Source: Quercus robur
Taxonomy: Eukaryota > Streptophyta > Magnoliopsida > Fagales > Fagaceae
NCBI RefSeq assembly: GCF_932294415.1
Contig: NC_065535.1
Location: forward strand, 82,295,862 to 82,359,861
Reading direction: 5' to 3'
Length of the DNA stretch: 64,000 nt
The notes beneath the pieces were generated by a model that worked only from the letters and a program-made list of their open reading frames with translations, did not search any database and was not told the DNA's origin. Positions 54,901-64,000 of this stretch are shown in pieces. Every line of letters begins with the position of its first letter. Positions within the stretch are counted from its first letter, which is position 1. The position numbers were made by a program, and so were the translations under genes.

Positions 54901-56641
54901 AAAATGCTAGAGATATAATTTTTTGTACAAATTTTTTTATAAACTACTAATGTGGTAATTAATTATTGGTAAGTAAAAAGTTATTGGATAAATGTTATTT
55001 GAATGTTTTTTGTCTTCGAAGATTTGTAGTGGAAGTTCCTTATGGCCTTAGAGGCTTGGATCTGGAGAGCTTCACTAATTTGTAGTTTCTTGGTGTTTAT
55101 GGAGACTTTTGAGTTTGATTCCAATGAACTTTAGATCTAGAAGGATGACTTGAATGAATTTGCTTTGAATATTCTTCACTTTCAAAGGTGAAGTTCTTGA
55201 GGTTCTTGGAGGCTTTGGAGCTTGGTTCCGGCAGAACTTTGAGACCTCTTAATGTTTTTGAATCCCTCTCATAAGATGGAGGAGGGTCTTTATTTATAGG
55301 AGTCTTGGGGAGGTGTGATCACATGTAATTGGCTATGAGTAGTGACACATATCATAATTTAAATGAAGGGATTTTATGTCTTGTTCTCCAAGGGACACAT
55401 GACACTATTTGATTAGCCAAAGTGTTCTAATATAAAATAACACATGACAATATTTAATTTGACTACTTATGTTATTTAAAATTAAAATATCAGCACATGT
55501 CGACATGTGATTAACCCTTAAGTATTCTTCGCAATTTTTATTTAGAAATACTTGGAATATTTTCATTGGTCTCTAAATAATGTCAGTGGGACCCACTAAA
55601 TAGCATGCGGCGCTTTGTGATTGGTTGCAAAATTTCCACTTCTACAGGAGGTCAAGATAAGAACTAGTAAAAATTAACCACAACAACAACTTATAATTTT
55701 TTTTTTTTTTGTAAAAATGAAAGGTATCTCCTAGCATTATAATAATTATAGTTAAAGAATTCTTAGAAAAAAAAATTATAGTTCAAATTTAAAAGTGCAA
55801 ATTCATGTCAAACATTACATTAATAAAACAACTAAAATAATTTCTAATCAAGGTCATGCATTATTATTGAGCCAAAAAAAAGAGTGAGACATTTATTGGT
55901 GTGATAGCATAAAGATTGTTGTTCCTAAGAACAATAATTAATTAATAAATTGAATTTCATAATATTCAACATATCATTTGAATGATAATAATTCACATAA
56001 ATTAGAATTTTTCATAAAATTAGAGATTAATGAGGAGATATTACCTTGATGATACTTTAAAGAAATTTCATAACATGAGAAACAATTTACCATTAATTCA
56101 TAAGTTTTTAGATGGCGGAGTTGGGGTATGGACCATGTCACTATCTTGAGATGATATACATTGTCTACGGGATTTATGGTGTAGTAGACTAAAACATTAT
56201 GTATGCCACACCCAGGATACAACAACCTAGCTACCTTGCTAATTATCCTTACAAGTCTACACAGCTTGTAGGATCTAAAGCTCTCAACATAATACTTGCT
56301 TAGCTAGAAAAATAATGTCTAGGAGGATGAATTATTTTCAAGAAAGTATAATTTTGACTAAGCAAAAATGTAGGGAGTTTTTCCTTTTGCATGAAAATGG
56401 TGCCAATAAGAAAATTGATTTTCTCATCCAAAACCAAACATGTTGGCTGCATATTCATATAGGCTGAAGAAACATTCAATAAACACAAAGTTTATTTGGG
56501 TTTTAAATTTACTTTATTACTGTAATAATCATCCTTAAAATGGATAGTAAATAGTAATTATATTGAATCATAATATATCAATGCCAACGATAATATAAAA
56601 ATTGTACGAATTCAACCCATTAAGATGACAGCGTGTTATTT
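51969..56641. other. AT-rich intergenic region with degenerate repeats
   Basis: No gene found. Contents include a possible MITE or larger non-autonomous DNA element starting GGGTTCATTTGGTTGGGG at about 53350 and ending near CTTCCAACTAAATAATG at about 54090. A G15 run lies near 53651-53665, and an approximately 125-bp direct duplication at about 53775-53878 and 53900-54002. Repeats of TTTATGACCCACAACTTTATTGGGC occur near 54370-54450. An LTR-like stretch with a minus-strand CCTATAAATAAAG lies near 55285-55300 within about 54980-55650. The short ORF 55974-56225 (minus) shows no recognisable feature. Confidence 0.5.
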
Positions 56642-58676
56642 TGTAGAGCAAGGCTGGAAGATGTCACAACAATACAAAGTATTTTGTAGGTCTATGAAAG
56701 TGCTTCAAGTCAACAAATAAACAAGAAGAAAACTACTCTCTTTTTTGGCAAAGCTGTTACTAAGATGGCAAAAAATTCTATAAAAGAGCTACTTGGGGTA
56801 CCGGAGATAAAACAGTATGAAAAGTATTTGGGACTTCCAGCAATGGTTTGCAGAAATAGGAGGGCAAGTCTAAATTATATAAAAGATCGGGTTTGGAATA
56901 AATTACAAGGATAGAAGGAGAAACTCCTATCTCAAGCCGGGAAAGAAGTATTGTTAAAGGCAGTGGTCCAAGCTATTCCCACATTTGCTATAGGATGCTT
57001 CAAGCTTCCAGTGAGTTTATGTAGGGAAATTGAGATGCTAATTCAAAAATTTTGATGGGGGCAAAGGGGAAAGAGGAGGAAGATTCATTGGAAAAATTGG
57101 GATACACTTTGTAGACCCAAGAAAGAAGGGAGAATGAGTTTTAAGGAGCTGGCAAAATTCAACAATGCTATGTTGGTAAAACAGGTGTGGAGACTTATCC
57201 ACAATAAAAACTCTCTATTTTATTGTGTGTTTAAGTCAAAATACTTCCCAATAGGTACTATCTTTGATGCCAAAAAATCTTCGGGGTCATTTGCTTGGAA
57301 AAGCATTTTGAGGGCAAGAAAGTAATATCAATGGGGGTACCAGATGGAGAATCGGGGATGGTCAGTCCATAAGGGTATTTAGAGATAACTGGATACCAGA
57401 TGCATCGGGTGGAAGGGTAATTTCTGTAGCGTGGGGAAGGAATGAGGATATGAAGGTTACAGATTTGGGCTGCTGGAAAAGCCGAGTAATTGATGAGTGC
57501 TTGGTACCTTTCGATGCCCAAAGGATTAAGGCAATTCCGCTGTGTAATACTCCACAACCGGACCTCCTGTACTGGGCATTTGAGAAGAACGGAGTGTATT
57601 CTGTAAAATCGGGATATCGAGCCTTGTGCGAAGAAGTAAGGAATGAGGAAGCATCGGGTTCAAGCTCAGTTCTGTCCACTGGTTTCTGGTTGAGTATTTG
57701 GAAACTAAAAGTGCCGGGGAAGGTAAAACATTTTATGTGGAAAGCATGCTCAGATTGTTTGCCTACAAAAACGCACCTTGTGAAGAGGAGAGTGTTGACG
57801 AATCAGTTTTGCCACCTATGTAACCGAGCTGAAGAGGACACGCACCATGCTTTGTGGGGTTGTGAAGCAATTAAGCAGGTCTGGGACAGAGACTTTTACT
57901 GGGTTAATCAATTCGAAGCTTCACAAGGCTTGTTTCAAGATTTGGTGGAGCTAGTCATGACGAAACCGAGAATCCGTGAGGTCTTTGCTACAACGGCATG
58001 GTTCATATGGTCCCACAGGAATAAGACAAGGTTGCAAGAAAGAACCGTTCCTCTTAGTGGCATCAGGGAGGCGGTCTGTCAATTCATGCAGCTGCACAGC
58101 TCTGGCCGTGTGCACCCAGCGAGCTGCAAATTGATGAGGCAGTGTAAATGGCAACCTCCAAACCCAGGTGAGTATAAAACAAATTTCGATGGCGCTATGT
58201 TTACTGAAAGTGATGAAGCTGGTTTGGGCGTAGTGGTGCGTGATTCAAATGGCTTGGTTGTGGCTGCGATGGCAGAAAAAATAAAACAGCCCCATTCCGT
58301 GGAATGCTTGGAGATGTTGGCAGCAAGGCGAGCTGTGATTTTCGTTAAGGAAATTGGGTTGCAAGATTCCCACTTTGAAGGTGACTCGGAGCTAGTCATT
58401 AAGGAATTGCAGAGGGATGGTTTACAGTTCTCTTCTATTGGGCATTTGGCTAGGGACACGCTATCTCATGTTAGCTCCTTGAGAAGTTTTTCTTTCACTC
58501 GTGGTAAGGCAATGTATTGCGGTTGAAAATGCTTTGGCCCAAAGAGCAAGGCTATCTTTTCCTTTTTGTGCTTGGATGGAGTCTGTTTCCTCTAATATTG
58601 ATACTTTTGTATGTACTGATTTTCTAGTCTTTAATTAATAAAATAAGTAGACTATCTTTTCTCTCAAAAAAAAAAA
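56642..58676 (+). pseudogene. 5'-truncated L1-type LINE (copy 2)
   Basis: Reads from within RT ([49 protein letters not shown]) through the zf-RVT module (WLSIWKLKVPGKVKHFMWKACSDCLP...CHLCNRAEEDTHHALWGC, about 57690-57870) to RNase H (NFDGAMF...GLGVVVRDSNG...EGDSELV, about 58180-58500). Stops replace Trp at two conserved sites (TAG in LQG*KEK near 56914, TGA in KF*WGQ near 57052) and frameshifts occur near 57320 and 58515. The C-terminal WMESVSSNIDTFVCTDF is in another frame. 3' end AATAAAATAAG, then A12 at about 58664-58675. The longest open part is 57450-58526. Confidence 0.85.
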
Positions 58677-58955
58677 ATTGATAATGGTTAAAAACAATGA
58701 ATTAAGATTGAATGATAGAAGTTTACTACTGAAGGATGCAAAGTTTTTGTCCCAACAATTCAAAGAGCTACGTTACTCTCATACAAAGAGGGAAGGCAAC
58801 AGTTTAGCACATAGTCTGGCTAGATATGCAATAGGCATACCAGATTTTCTAGTTTGGATGGAGAATGTTTCATCACAATTTTATTCTGTATTACAAACCG
58901 ATTTATCGGGTTTTTCATAATAAATTACATTGAAGTGTTTCCTCAAAAAAAAAGA
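58677..58955 (+). pseudogene. LINE 3' end fragment (copy 3)
   Basis: An 81-codon open tail (58678-58920) encodes the end of a LINE RNase H domain (HTKREGNSLAHSLARYAIGI, WMENVSSQFYSV). An AATAAAT signal and an A9 tail near 58945-58953 follow. It starts exactly where the poly(A) of copy 2 ends, so two LINE 3' ends are stacked in tandem. Confidence 0.75.
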
Positions 58956-59082
58956 TTCAATAATAGAAAAACGTTAGCTAGTGACATTTACTATGCCGCC
59001 AACTCATAACAAATAGTTAAAAATAATAATAAATATAATTTTTTTTTTTTTTTTTTGGTAGAAAGGATGTAAAATAAACAAA

Positions 59083-62000
59083 CTACACAGGGGAAACAGA
59101 TACAGGACAAAGCCTGTTTACAAACTGCCCACGATAGTCAGCTTCAACAAAAGGAACAATTCTCACAGGAGGACAAGAGAATACAGCAAAATCATTTTCC
59201 ATGGACGCTCCTAACTTCGCCAACTGATCTGCACACATGTTTGCTTCTCTATAAGCATGTCTAAAGCTAACTGTCTGCAATCTTCCATCAATGAGGAATT
59301 CACGGTATTAGACTTGGACTGATTGGAGAAAGCATCCACCAAGGCTTTGGCATCCATCTCCACAATCAAAGCTTGGACCTGAGCTTGTACACAAAGGATA
59401 AGCCCATCACGAAGGGACCACAGCTCAGCTAGACAACTGTTCACTGGACCAAATTTCCTGGCATAACCAAGCACCCAGTTACCATTCTCATCTCTAACCA
59501 CACCTCCACCACCAGCCAAACCGAGAGAATCAACTGATGAGCCATCCGTATTGAGCTTCTTCCAGCCAGAATTAGGCTTCTCCCATCTACTGCTTTTCAA
59601 CTCCACTCTTTTTGCTGCTGTATGACTGCTTGCACAATAAATATATTCCATGACTCGGCCTAAGATCTCCTTTGTAACATTCAGGTTCTGCACTTCTCTC
59701 TTGAACACATGCTGATTTCTATTTTTCCAGATCGTCCATATTGCGAACAAAAACACCTGGGACCACGGCATCTGACCTTGCCTATGACTCAGCTTAGCAT
59801 TGCAGTTAGAAACCAGCCACTCCTTAAGGTTCTCCGCAAAAAACACCGGGTCTGAGGGCTGAACACCAAGCTGGTACCAAATGGCTCTAACTGAGGGGCA
59901 ATCCCTCAATGCATGTATAATGCTTTCAGGACTATTAAGACAAATTGGACAGGAATTCTCGATATTCATACCTCTTGCCGTGAGACACTCCCTTACACCG
60001 ATGCTGTGGTGCATACATTGCCAAACAAAAAATTGAATTCTTGGCAGTGTTTTGAGCTTCCAAATCCACCTTCCCCCAAAAGGCACATCCAGATTAGGCA
60101 AGGTTAGAGAGTAAGCTGTCTTTAAGTCAAACTCACCCTTAGACGATAACTTCCAGGCTAATTTATCTACTGTTCTTGCTGTTAAGGGAATTGGGGTGGC
60201 TTGAATGGCCCTTTTAAAATCATTTGGCAACTCCATCTGCATTCTATCCCAATCCCATCCACCAGGATGGCCCACTTCCTTAACCTTCAACCCAGCTGAT
60301 TCAAGAGTCAAAGGACTTTGAATGGCTTGCCTTAAAGGCCCAATCCCTAGCCAATCATCATGCCAAAAGTCCAGTTTACTATCAACCCCAGGTAACCATT
60401 TAATACCTTTCTTGAAAACATCTTCACCCTTTTTCAAACTCTTCCAAACTCTAGAGCTAGACAACTTGTTAACATTCCTAGAGTTCACCCGTTGATGATT
60501 ACAATACTTCATTCTTAGCACCCTTGCCCAAGGAGCTTTTTCTTCGGTATGGAACCGCCAATTAAGCTTTGCAAGCAAAGTTGTATTCCTGCCCCTGGCT
60601 GTTTGGAGGCCCAACCCCCCATCTTCCTTAGGCCTAGTAACCTTTCTCCAACCTACCCAATGCATTTTTTTATTATTATCAGAGGAACCCCATAGGAAGT
60701 TCCTATTTACTCTATCAATACCCTCTAACACCTTCCCAGGCAGCATGCAGCTCTGCATCACATAAGATGGAATAGTCGAAGAGGCAGCTTGAATAAGGAC
60801 AGATCTTCCTGCCAAGGACAGAAGGTTTGCCTTCCACCCGGCAAGCTTCGATTTGACTTTATCTAACACAAAGTTAAAGTCCTGGTTCGATCCTCCACGG
60901 TGTCTAATGGGGAATCCAAGGTACTTCCCTAAACAACTAGTAGATTGAAACCCAAGAACGGAAACCAAGGCTTCCTCTTCATCCTGGCCAATATTTGGGG
61001 AAAAGAAGACTCTAGACTTTGACTCACTTATAATTTGGCCTGAATCTAAACAAAACTTGTCCAAGACTTCTTTAACCGCCATACAATTCTCCGTATTAGC
61101 CTTAGCAAAGAGAACCAAATCATCGGCAAAAAAGAGGTGAGAAAAGGAAGGGCCGCTTCTAGAAGCTTTCACTGGTTTCGAAACACCCTCTTCACATTTA
61201 TCTTGAATTAACTGGCCAAGATACTCCATACACATGATAAAAATATATGGGGATAGAGGATCCCCTTGCCTTATTCCTCTAGTTGGCGTAAAAGGCTCCA
61301 AACTACCGCCATTAAAGAGGATAGAAGTTGACACAGTAGTGATGCAATTCATTATAATCTCAATGAGATTATTAGGGAGATTAAATATGCTCAACATGCT
61401 TTTTATAAAGCTCCATTCCAGCTTGTCATAAGCCTTTTCTAGGTCTATTTTGAGTGCCATGTACCCCACTTTCCCTCTCGTTTTGCCTATTGTATGAATG
61501 ACCTCTTGAACAATAATGGCATTATCCACCCCCCGCCTACCAGGAACAAAGGCTGCTTGACACGGGGATATAATCTTATCCAAATAGGGGCGAATTCTCC
61601 CTACCAGCACTTTGGATATGATCTTATACACCGAGTTACAAAGGCTTATGGGACGGTAGCTTCCAATTGTCTCAAGACCTTGAACCTTCGGAATAAGGAC
61701 AATATTTGTGTTATTTAGATAATCAGGAACTTTCCTCTCCCTAAACACTTTCTTGATTTCTTCTCTAACCGAGTCCCCAACAATGGTCCAAAAACGCTGG
61801 AAAAAACCAGCATGAAGACCATCCGGTCCAGGGGCTTTTAAAGCCTTTAACGACCACAAAGCAGCTACAATTTCCTCCTCTGACACCATAGGGCTAATAC
61901 TTTCTTTTTCTTCCTCCGACAGTTTGGCTTGCCATTGGGAATGATAATTCAGCTCCCCTGTGGCTGAGACCTGGCTAGTAGTGTACAGCTTGAAAAACCC

Positions 62001-63188
62001 TTCCCTGAAGTAATCCATAACTTCCCTTTCCTCAAAAATCCAATCCCCTGCCCCATTTTTAACTGACCAAATATGGTTCCTTTTCCTTCTGGCTAGGGCT
62101 GATATGTGATAGAAGGAAGTATTACGGTCACCCATCACCAACCAGTTTATTCTAGCTTTTAACGCCCAAAGCTCTGTTTCTTGGCCATTCACCATTTCCA
62201 AATCCTTAAGAAGCTAAGACTCTAATAGAATCAGAGAGGGAGATGGACTATTAGCCATAGCCCTTTGAACTCCATCTAATCGAGCCATGATTCTCCTTTT
62301 CTTTGCAAATATATTCCCGAAATGATTCTTATTCCACAACTTAGCCTCCTTTGCAAAATTTTCTATATTCTCCGGAAGCTCCATAGACCTCTTCCACGCC
62401 TGACTAACTACACTCGGAAAGGAAGGGTCAGAGAGCCAGAAGCTTTGAAAACGGAACGATCTATTAAGATAATTCATCCTCCTAGGCAGAGTTTCAAGAA
62501 GAACTAGGCAGTGATCCGAGTGGCATCTCGTGAGATGGGAAATTCTAGCTTCCGGATACAGAAGACACCAGCTCGGATTCATGAAGTATCTATCAATCCT
62601 TTCTTGGATAAAATAGTTGGCATCTCTCTTATTAGTCCAAGTAAACCTTGGCCCATTGAACCCTAAATCCACCATATTACACCTATCTAAGCACTCCTTG
62701 AATAGAAGGGATCTATTAATGCTTACTGGTCTACCCCCTAACTTATCCTCATTAACTAAGGGTTCATTAAAATCTCCAGCTATCACCCAGGGTTTATTAT
62801 GCATTTCTGCCACTTTGGACAGATTATTCCATAAAATACTTCTCTCCTCACTCCTCGGGCTAGCATAAATTGCAGTAAAGAACCAGGATAGATTAGAGGA
62901 TAGTACCTTGACCTCAACATGGATCTCTTGTTCTGTAGTAGCCAGCTGGTCAATCTCCACCATGTCTGAATTCCACAGCAACCACAAGCCTCCAGTACGG
63001 CCAATTGTCTCCGTAATAATTGCACCATCGAATGGAAGTCTGTCAGTGATCTCTCTTGCTCTTTCTCCCCCAAGACGAGTTTCCATTATTACCATTATTG
63101 CCGGATTGTGCATCCCTACCAAGTCCCTTACATGTTTCTGAAAATTGGGCTTCAGAACCCCTCTACTATTCCAAACTACAAAATTCAT
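59083..63188 (-). pseudogene. LINE ORF2: endonuclease, reverse transcriptase, zf-RVT, RNase H
   Basis: Start ATG 63188-63186 (MNFVVWNSRGVL), 31 nt after the ORF1 stop. Endonuclease/exonuclease/phosphatase domain, about residues 1-230 (VWNSRG, METRLGG, GDFNEP, SDHC). RT about 410-760 with LFFADDLVLFAK (aspartates at 689-690) and GIRQGDPLSPYIF. zf-RVT (RIQFFVWQCMHHSIG...CPICLNSPESIIHALRDC). RNase H (KLNTDGSSVD...GGGGVVRDENG...EMDAKALVDAF). Lesions: TAG at 62216-62214 (codon 325, in the endonuclease-RT linker, where the frame continues unchanged) and a frameshift near 59280. After the frameshift the expected tail (FRHAYREANMCADQLAKLGA) continues in another frame to 59083. Otherwise open for about 1,326 codons. 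Confidence 0.87.
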
Positions 63189-63219
63189 AATAAAATGAAA
63201 AAAGGGGAGAAGGAACATA

Positions 63220-63888
63220 TTAAGCAGAAGCAGTAGCTCCACCGCCATTCTCGAAATCCATCCCAATTTCGCCATCACCGGAACCCCCCTGCTCACAAGG
63301 CTTGCTGTTGTGGGTCCGCTGATCGACTGGCTCAGCTTGAAGAACGGAGTCAGCAGAACCTCCACCATCATTTTCGAAATCCATTCTAGCTTCACCCTTG
63401 CCGGAATCCCCCTGCACTCTATCCTTGCTGTTATGAGTCCGCCGATCAACTGGATCGGCTTGAACATCGGAATCATCTTGAAGGCTTGGCTCGGCTGGGT
63501 GGCGACTCGGTCTTCCACTAACATCACCGACCTTGCTGCCTCTGGGACGGTCTGAGTGAACACAGGAAGATTCTCCTCCTCCGGTAGCCACACGCCGGTT
63601 CGACACCACATCATGCTCTCCACTCTTCTTTCCCTTAGCTTTAATCCCCACTTCCTTTTGAACCGGAGCTGTAAACTGAAATTTGTTCTCATGGCTGCCC
63701 TTACTGCCATCAGAGGTGCGCCAACTCCAATTCTGAGAGTTAAGAGTTTCTGGCTGCATTTGAGTGAACGTAGCCCTACTCCTAGCCAAACCCTTTTTTC
63801 CCCTTACTGATGGGCTCATTTGCAAAATAGGCCCCTGCCTACTTGGACTAGTCCCCACACTAAATGGGCCCAATTGCTTGTCCTTCAA
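63220..63888 (-). CDS. LINE ORF1 (gag-like), C-terminal part
   Basis: Minus-strand frame ending at TAG 63220; 222 residues are open from 63888. A real start upstream is likely outside the window, because plant LINE ORF1 normally begins with an RNA-binding domain and zinc knuckle that are not seen here. The visible part is polar and low-complexity, with an imperfect internal repeat (QADPVDRRTHNSKDRVQGDSG and QAEPVDQRTHNSKPCEQGGSG, each followed by MDFEN). Encoded just before ORF2 in a different frame. Confidence 0.65.
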   Translation of the reverse strand: MKDKQLGPFSVGTSPSRQGPILQMSPSVRGKKGLARSRATFTQMQPETLNSQNWSWRTSDGSKGSHENKFQFTAPVQKEVGIKAKGKKSGEHDVVSNRRVATGGGESSCVHSDRPRGSKVGDVSGRPSRHPAEPSLQDDSDVQADPVDRRTHNSKDRVQGDSGKGEARMDFENDGGGSADSVLQAEPVDQRTHNSKPCEQGGSGDGEIGMDFENGGGATASA

Positions 63889-64000
63889 ATCGTGTTTCGG
63901 AACACCAAACTTCTACGGGTTTGTCTCCTTGGCCCAGCCCATCGAAATGGGCTTCGTTGCAGTTCCTTGCCCACTAGCCTGACGCTCCTCTGCTCTCCCC

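Larger units (their letters stand above)
59040..64000 (-). mobile_element. Nearly complete L1-type LINE, extends past the window
   Basis: A minus-strand non-LTR retrotransposon with ORF1 (end only), ORF2 with endonuclease, RT, zinc module and RNase H, a 3' UTR, and a poly(A) tail seen as a 17-base T run at 59040-59056 on the plus strand. The 5' end lies beyond 64000. Only one stop and one frameshift were found in about 4.1 kb of ORF2, so the copy is young compared with the other LINEs here. Confidence 0.88.

Noticed and set aside
55974..56225. Minus-strand ORF of 83 codons
   Set aside because: No start context, domain or neighbouring exons; cannot be supported as a gene.
1..64000. CRISPR arrays, prophage, bacterial operons or defence systems
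   Set aside because: The tandem arrays here are unspaced direct repeats inside LTR elements; the genes are spliced plant genes and retroelements, so prokaryotic systems do not apply.
1..64000. tRNA or rRNA genes
   Set aside because: Only SINE-like Pol III boxes were seen, without a cloverleaf; no rRNA sequence was recognised.

Overview
The window is nuclear DNA of a flowering plant. It holds three spliced or single-exon host genes with GT-AG introns and land-plant orthologues, embedded in plant-type Ty3/gypsy, Ty1/copia, L1-type LINE, SINE and MITE sequence. A woody eudicot is my best guess and Fagaceae is possible from the style of the repeats, but I cannot prove the species. All identifications come from reading motifs; no database search was run.

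Layout. 1-588: truncated LTR. 979-11314: a complete, very young Tat-type Ty3/gypsy element (LTRs differ at 2 of 604 sites, TSD ACTGT). Its gag and pol are in one frame, separated by a single TAG in the context TAG-CAA-TTA. On the opposite strand it carries an intact three-exon gene with its own TATA box. 11490-18577: an old L1-type LINE cut in two by a Ty1/copia element (11891-16910, TSD ATAGG, 5 of 468 LTR differences, one in-frame stop in integrase). 18578-21900: intergenic DNA with a foldback MITE and an LTR-like piece. 21908-30691: a 13-exon NADH-cytochrome b5 reductase-like gene whose introns hold SINE, LINE and MITE pieces. 32822-38863: an older LTR element (about 39 differences over 720 bp) lying on the minus strand. 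It has no gag or pol; apart from tandem repeats it carries only a decayed homologue of the same antisense gene. 39541-45003: a three-exon CCCH zinc-finger gene resembling Arabidopsis C3H17. 47065-47427: a small MAPK-substrate-type gene (MASS / At1g80180-like). 49001-49561 and 49950-51963: two solo LTRs with target-site duplications. 51969-56641: AT-rich intergenic DNA. 56642-64000: three LINE copies, the last a nearly complete minus-strand element that runs off the window.

The most notable theme is the retroelement-borne antisense gene. It occurs in two different elements, in the same antisense position, with the same two coding introns in the same phases, and with tandem repeats beyond its 3' end. 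Being antisense to the genomic RNA would let its introns survive reverse transcription. One copy is intact (709 codons). The other has at least three stops and a lost splice acceptor in an element that has lost everything else. Combined with the leaky-type gag/pol stop and a hairpin-rich repeat array between the two convergent transcription units, the young element looks like a compact two-strand system.
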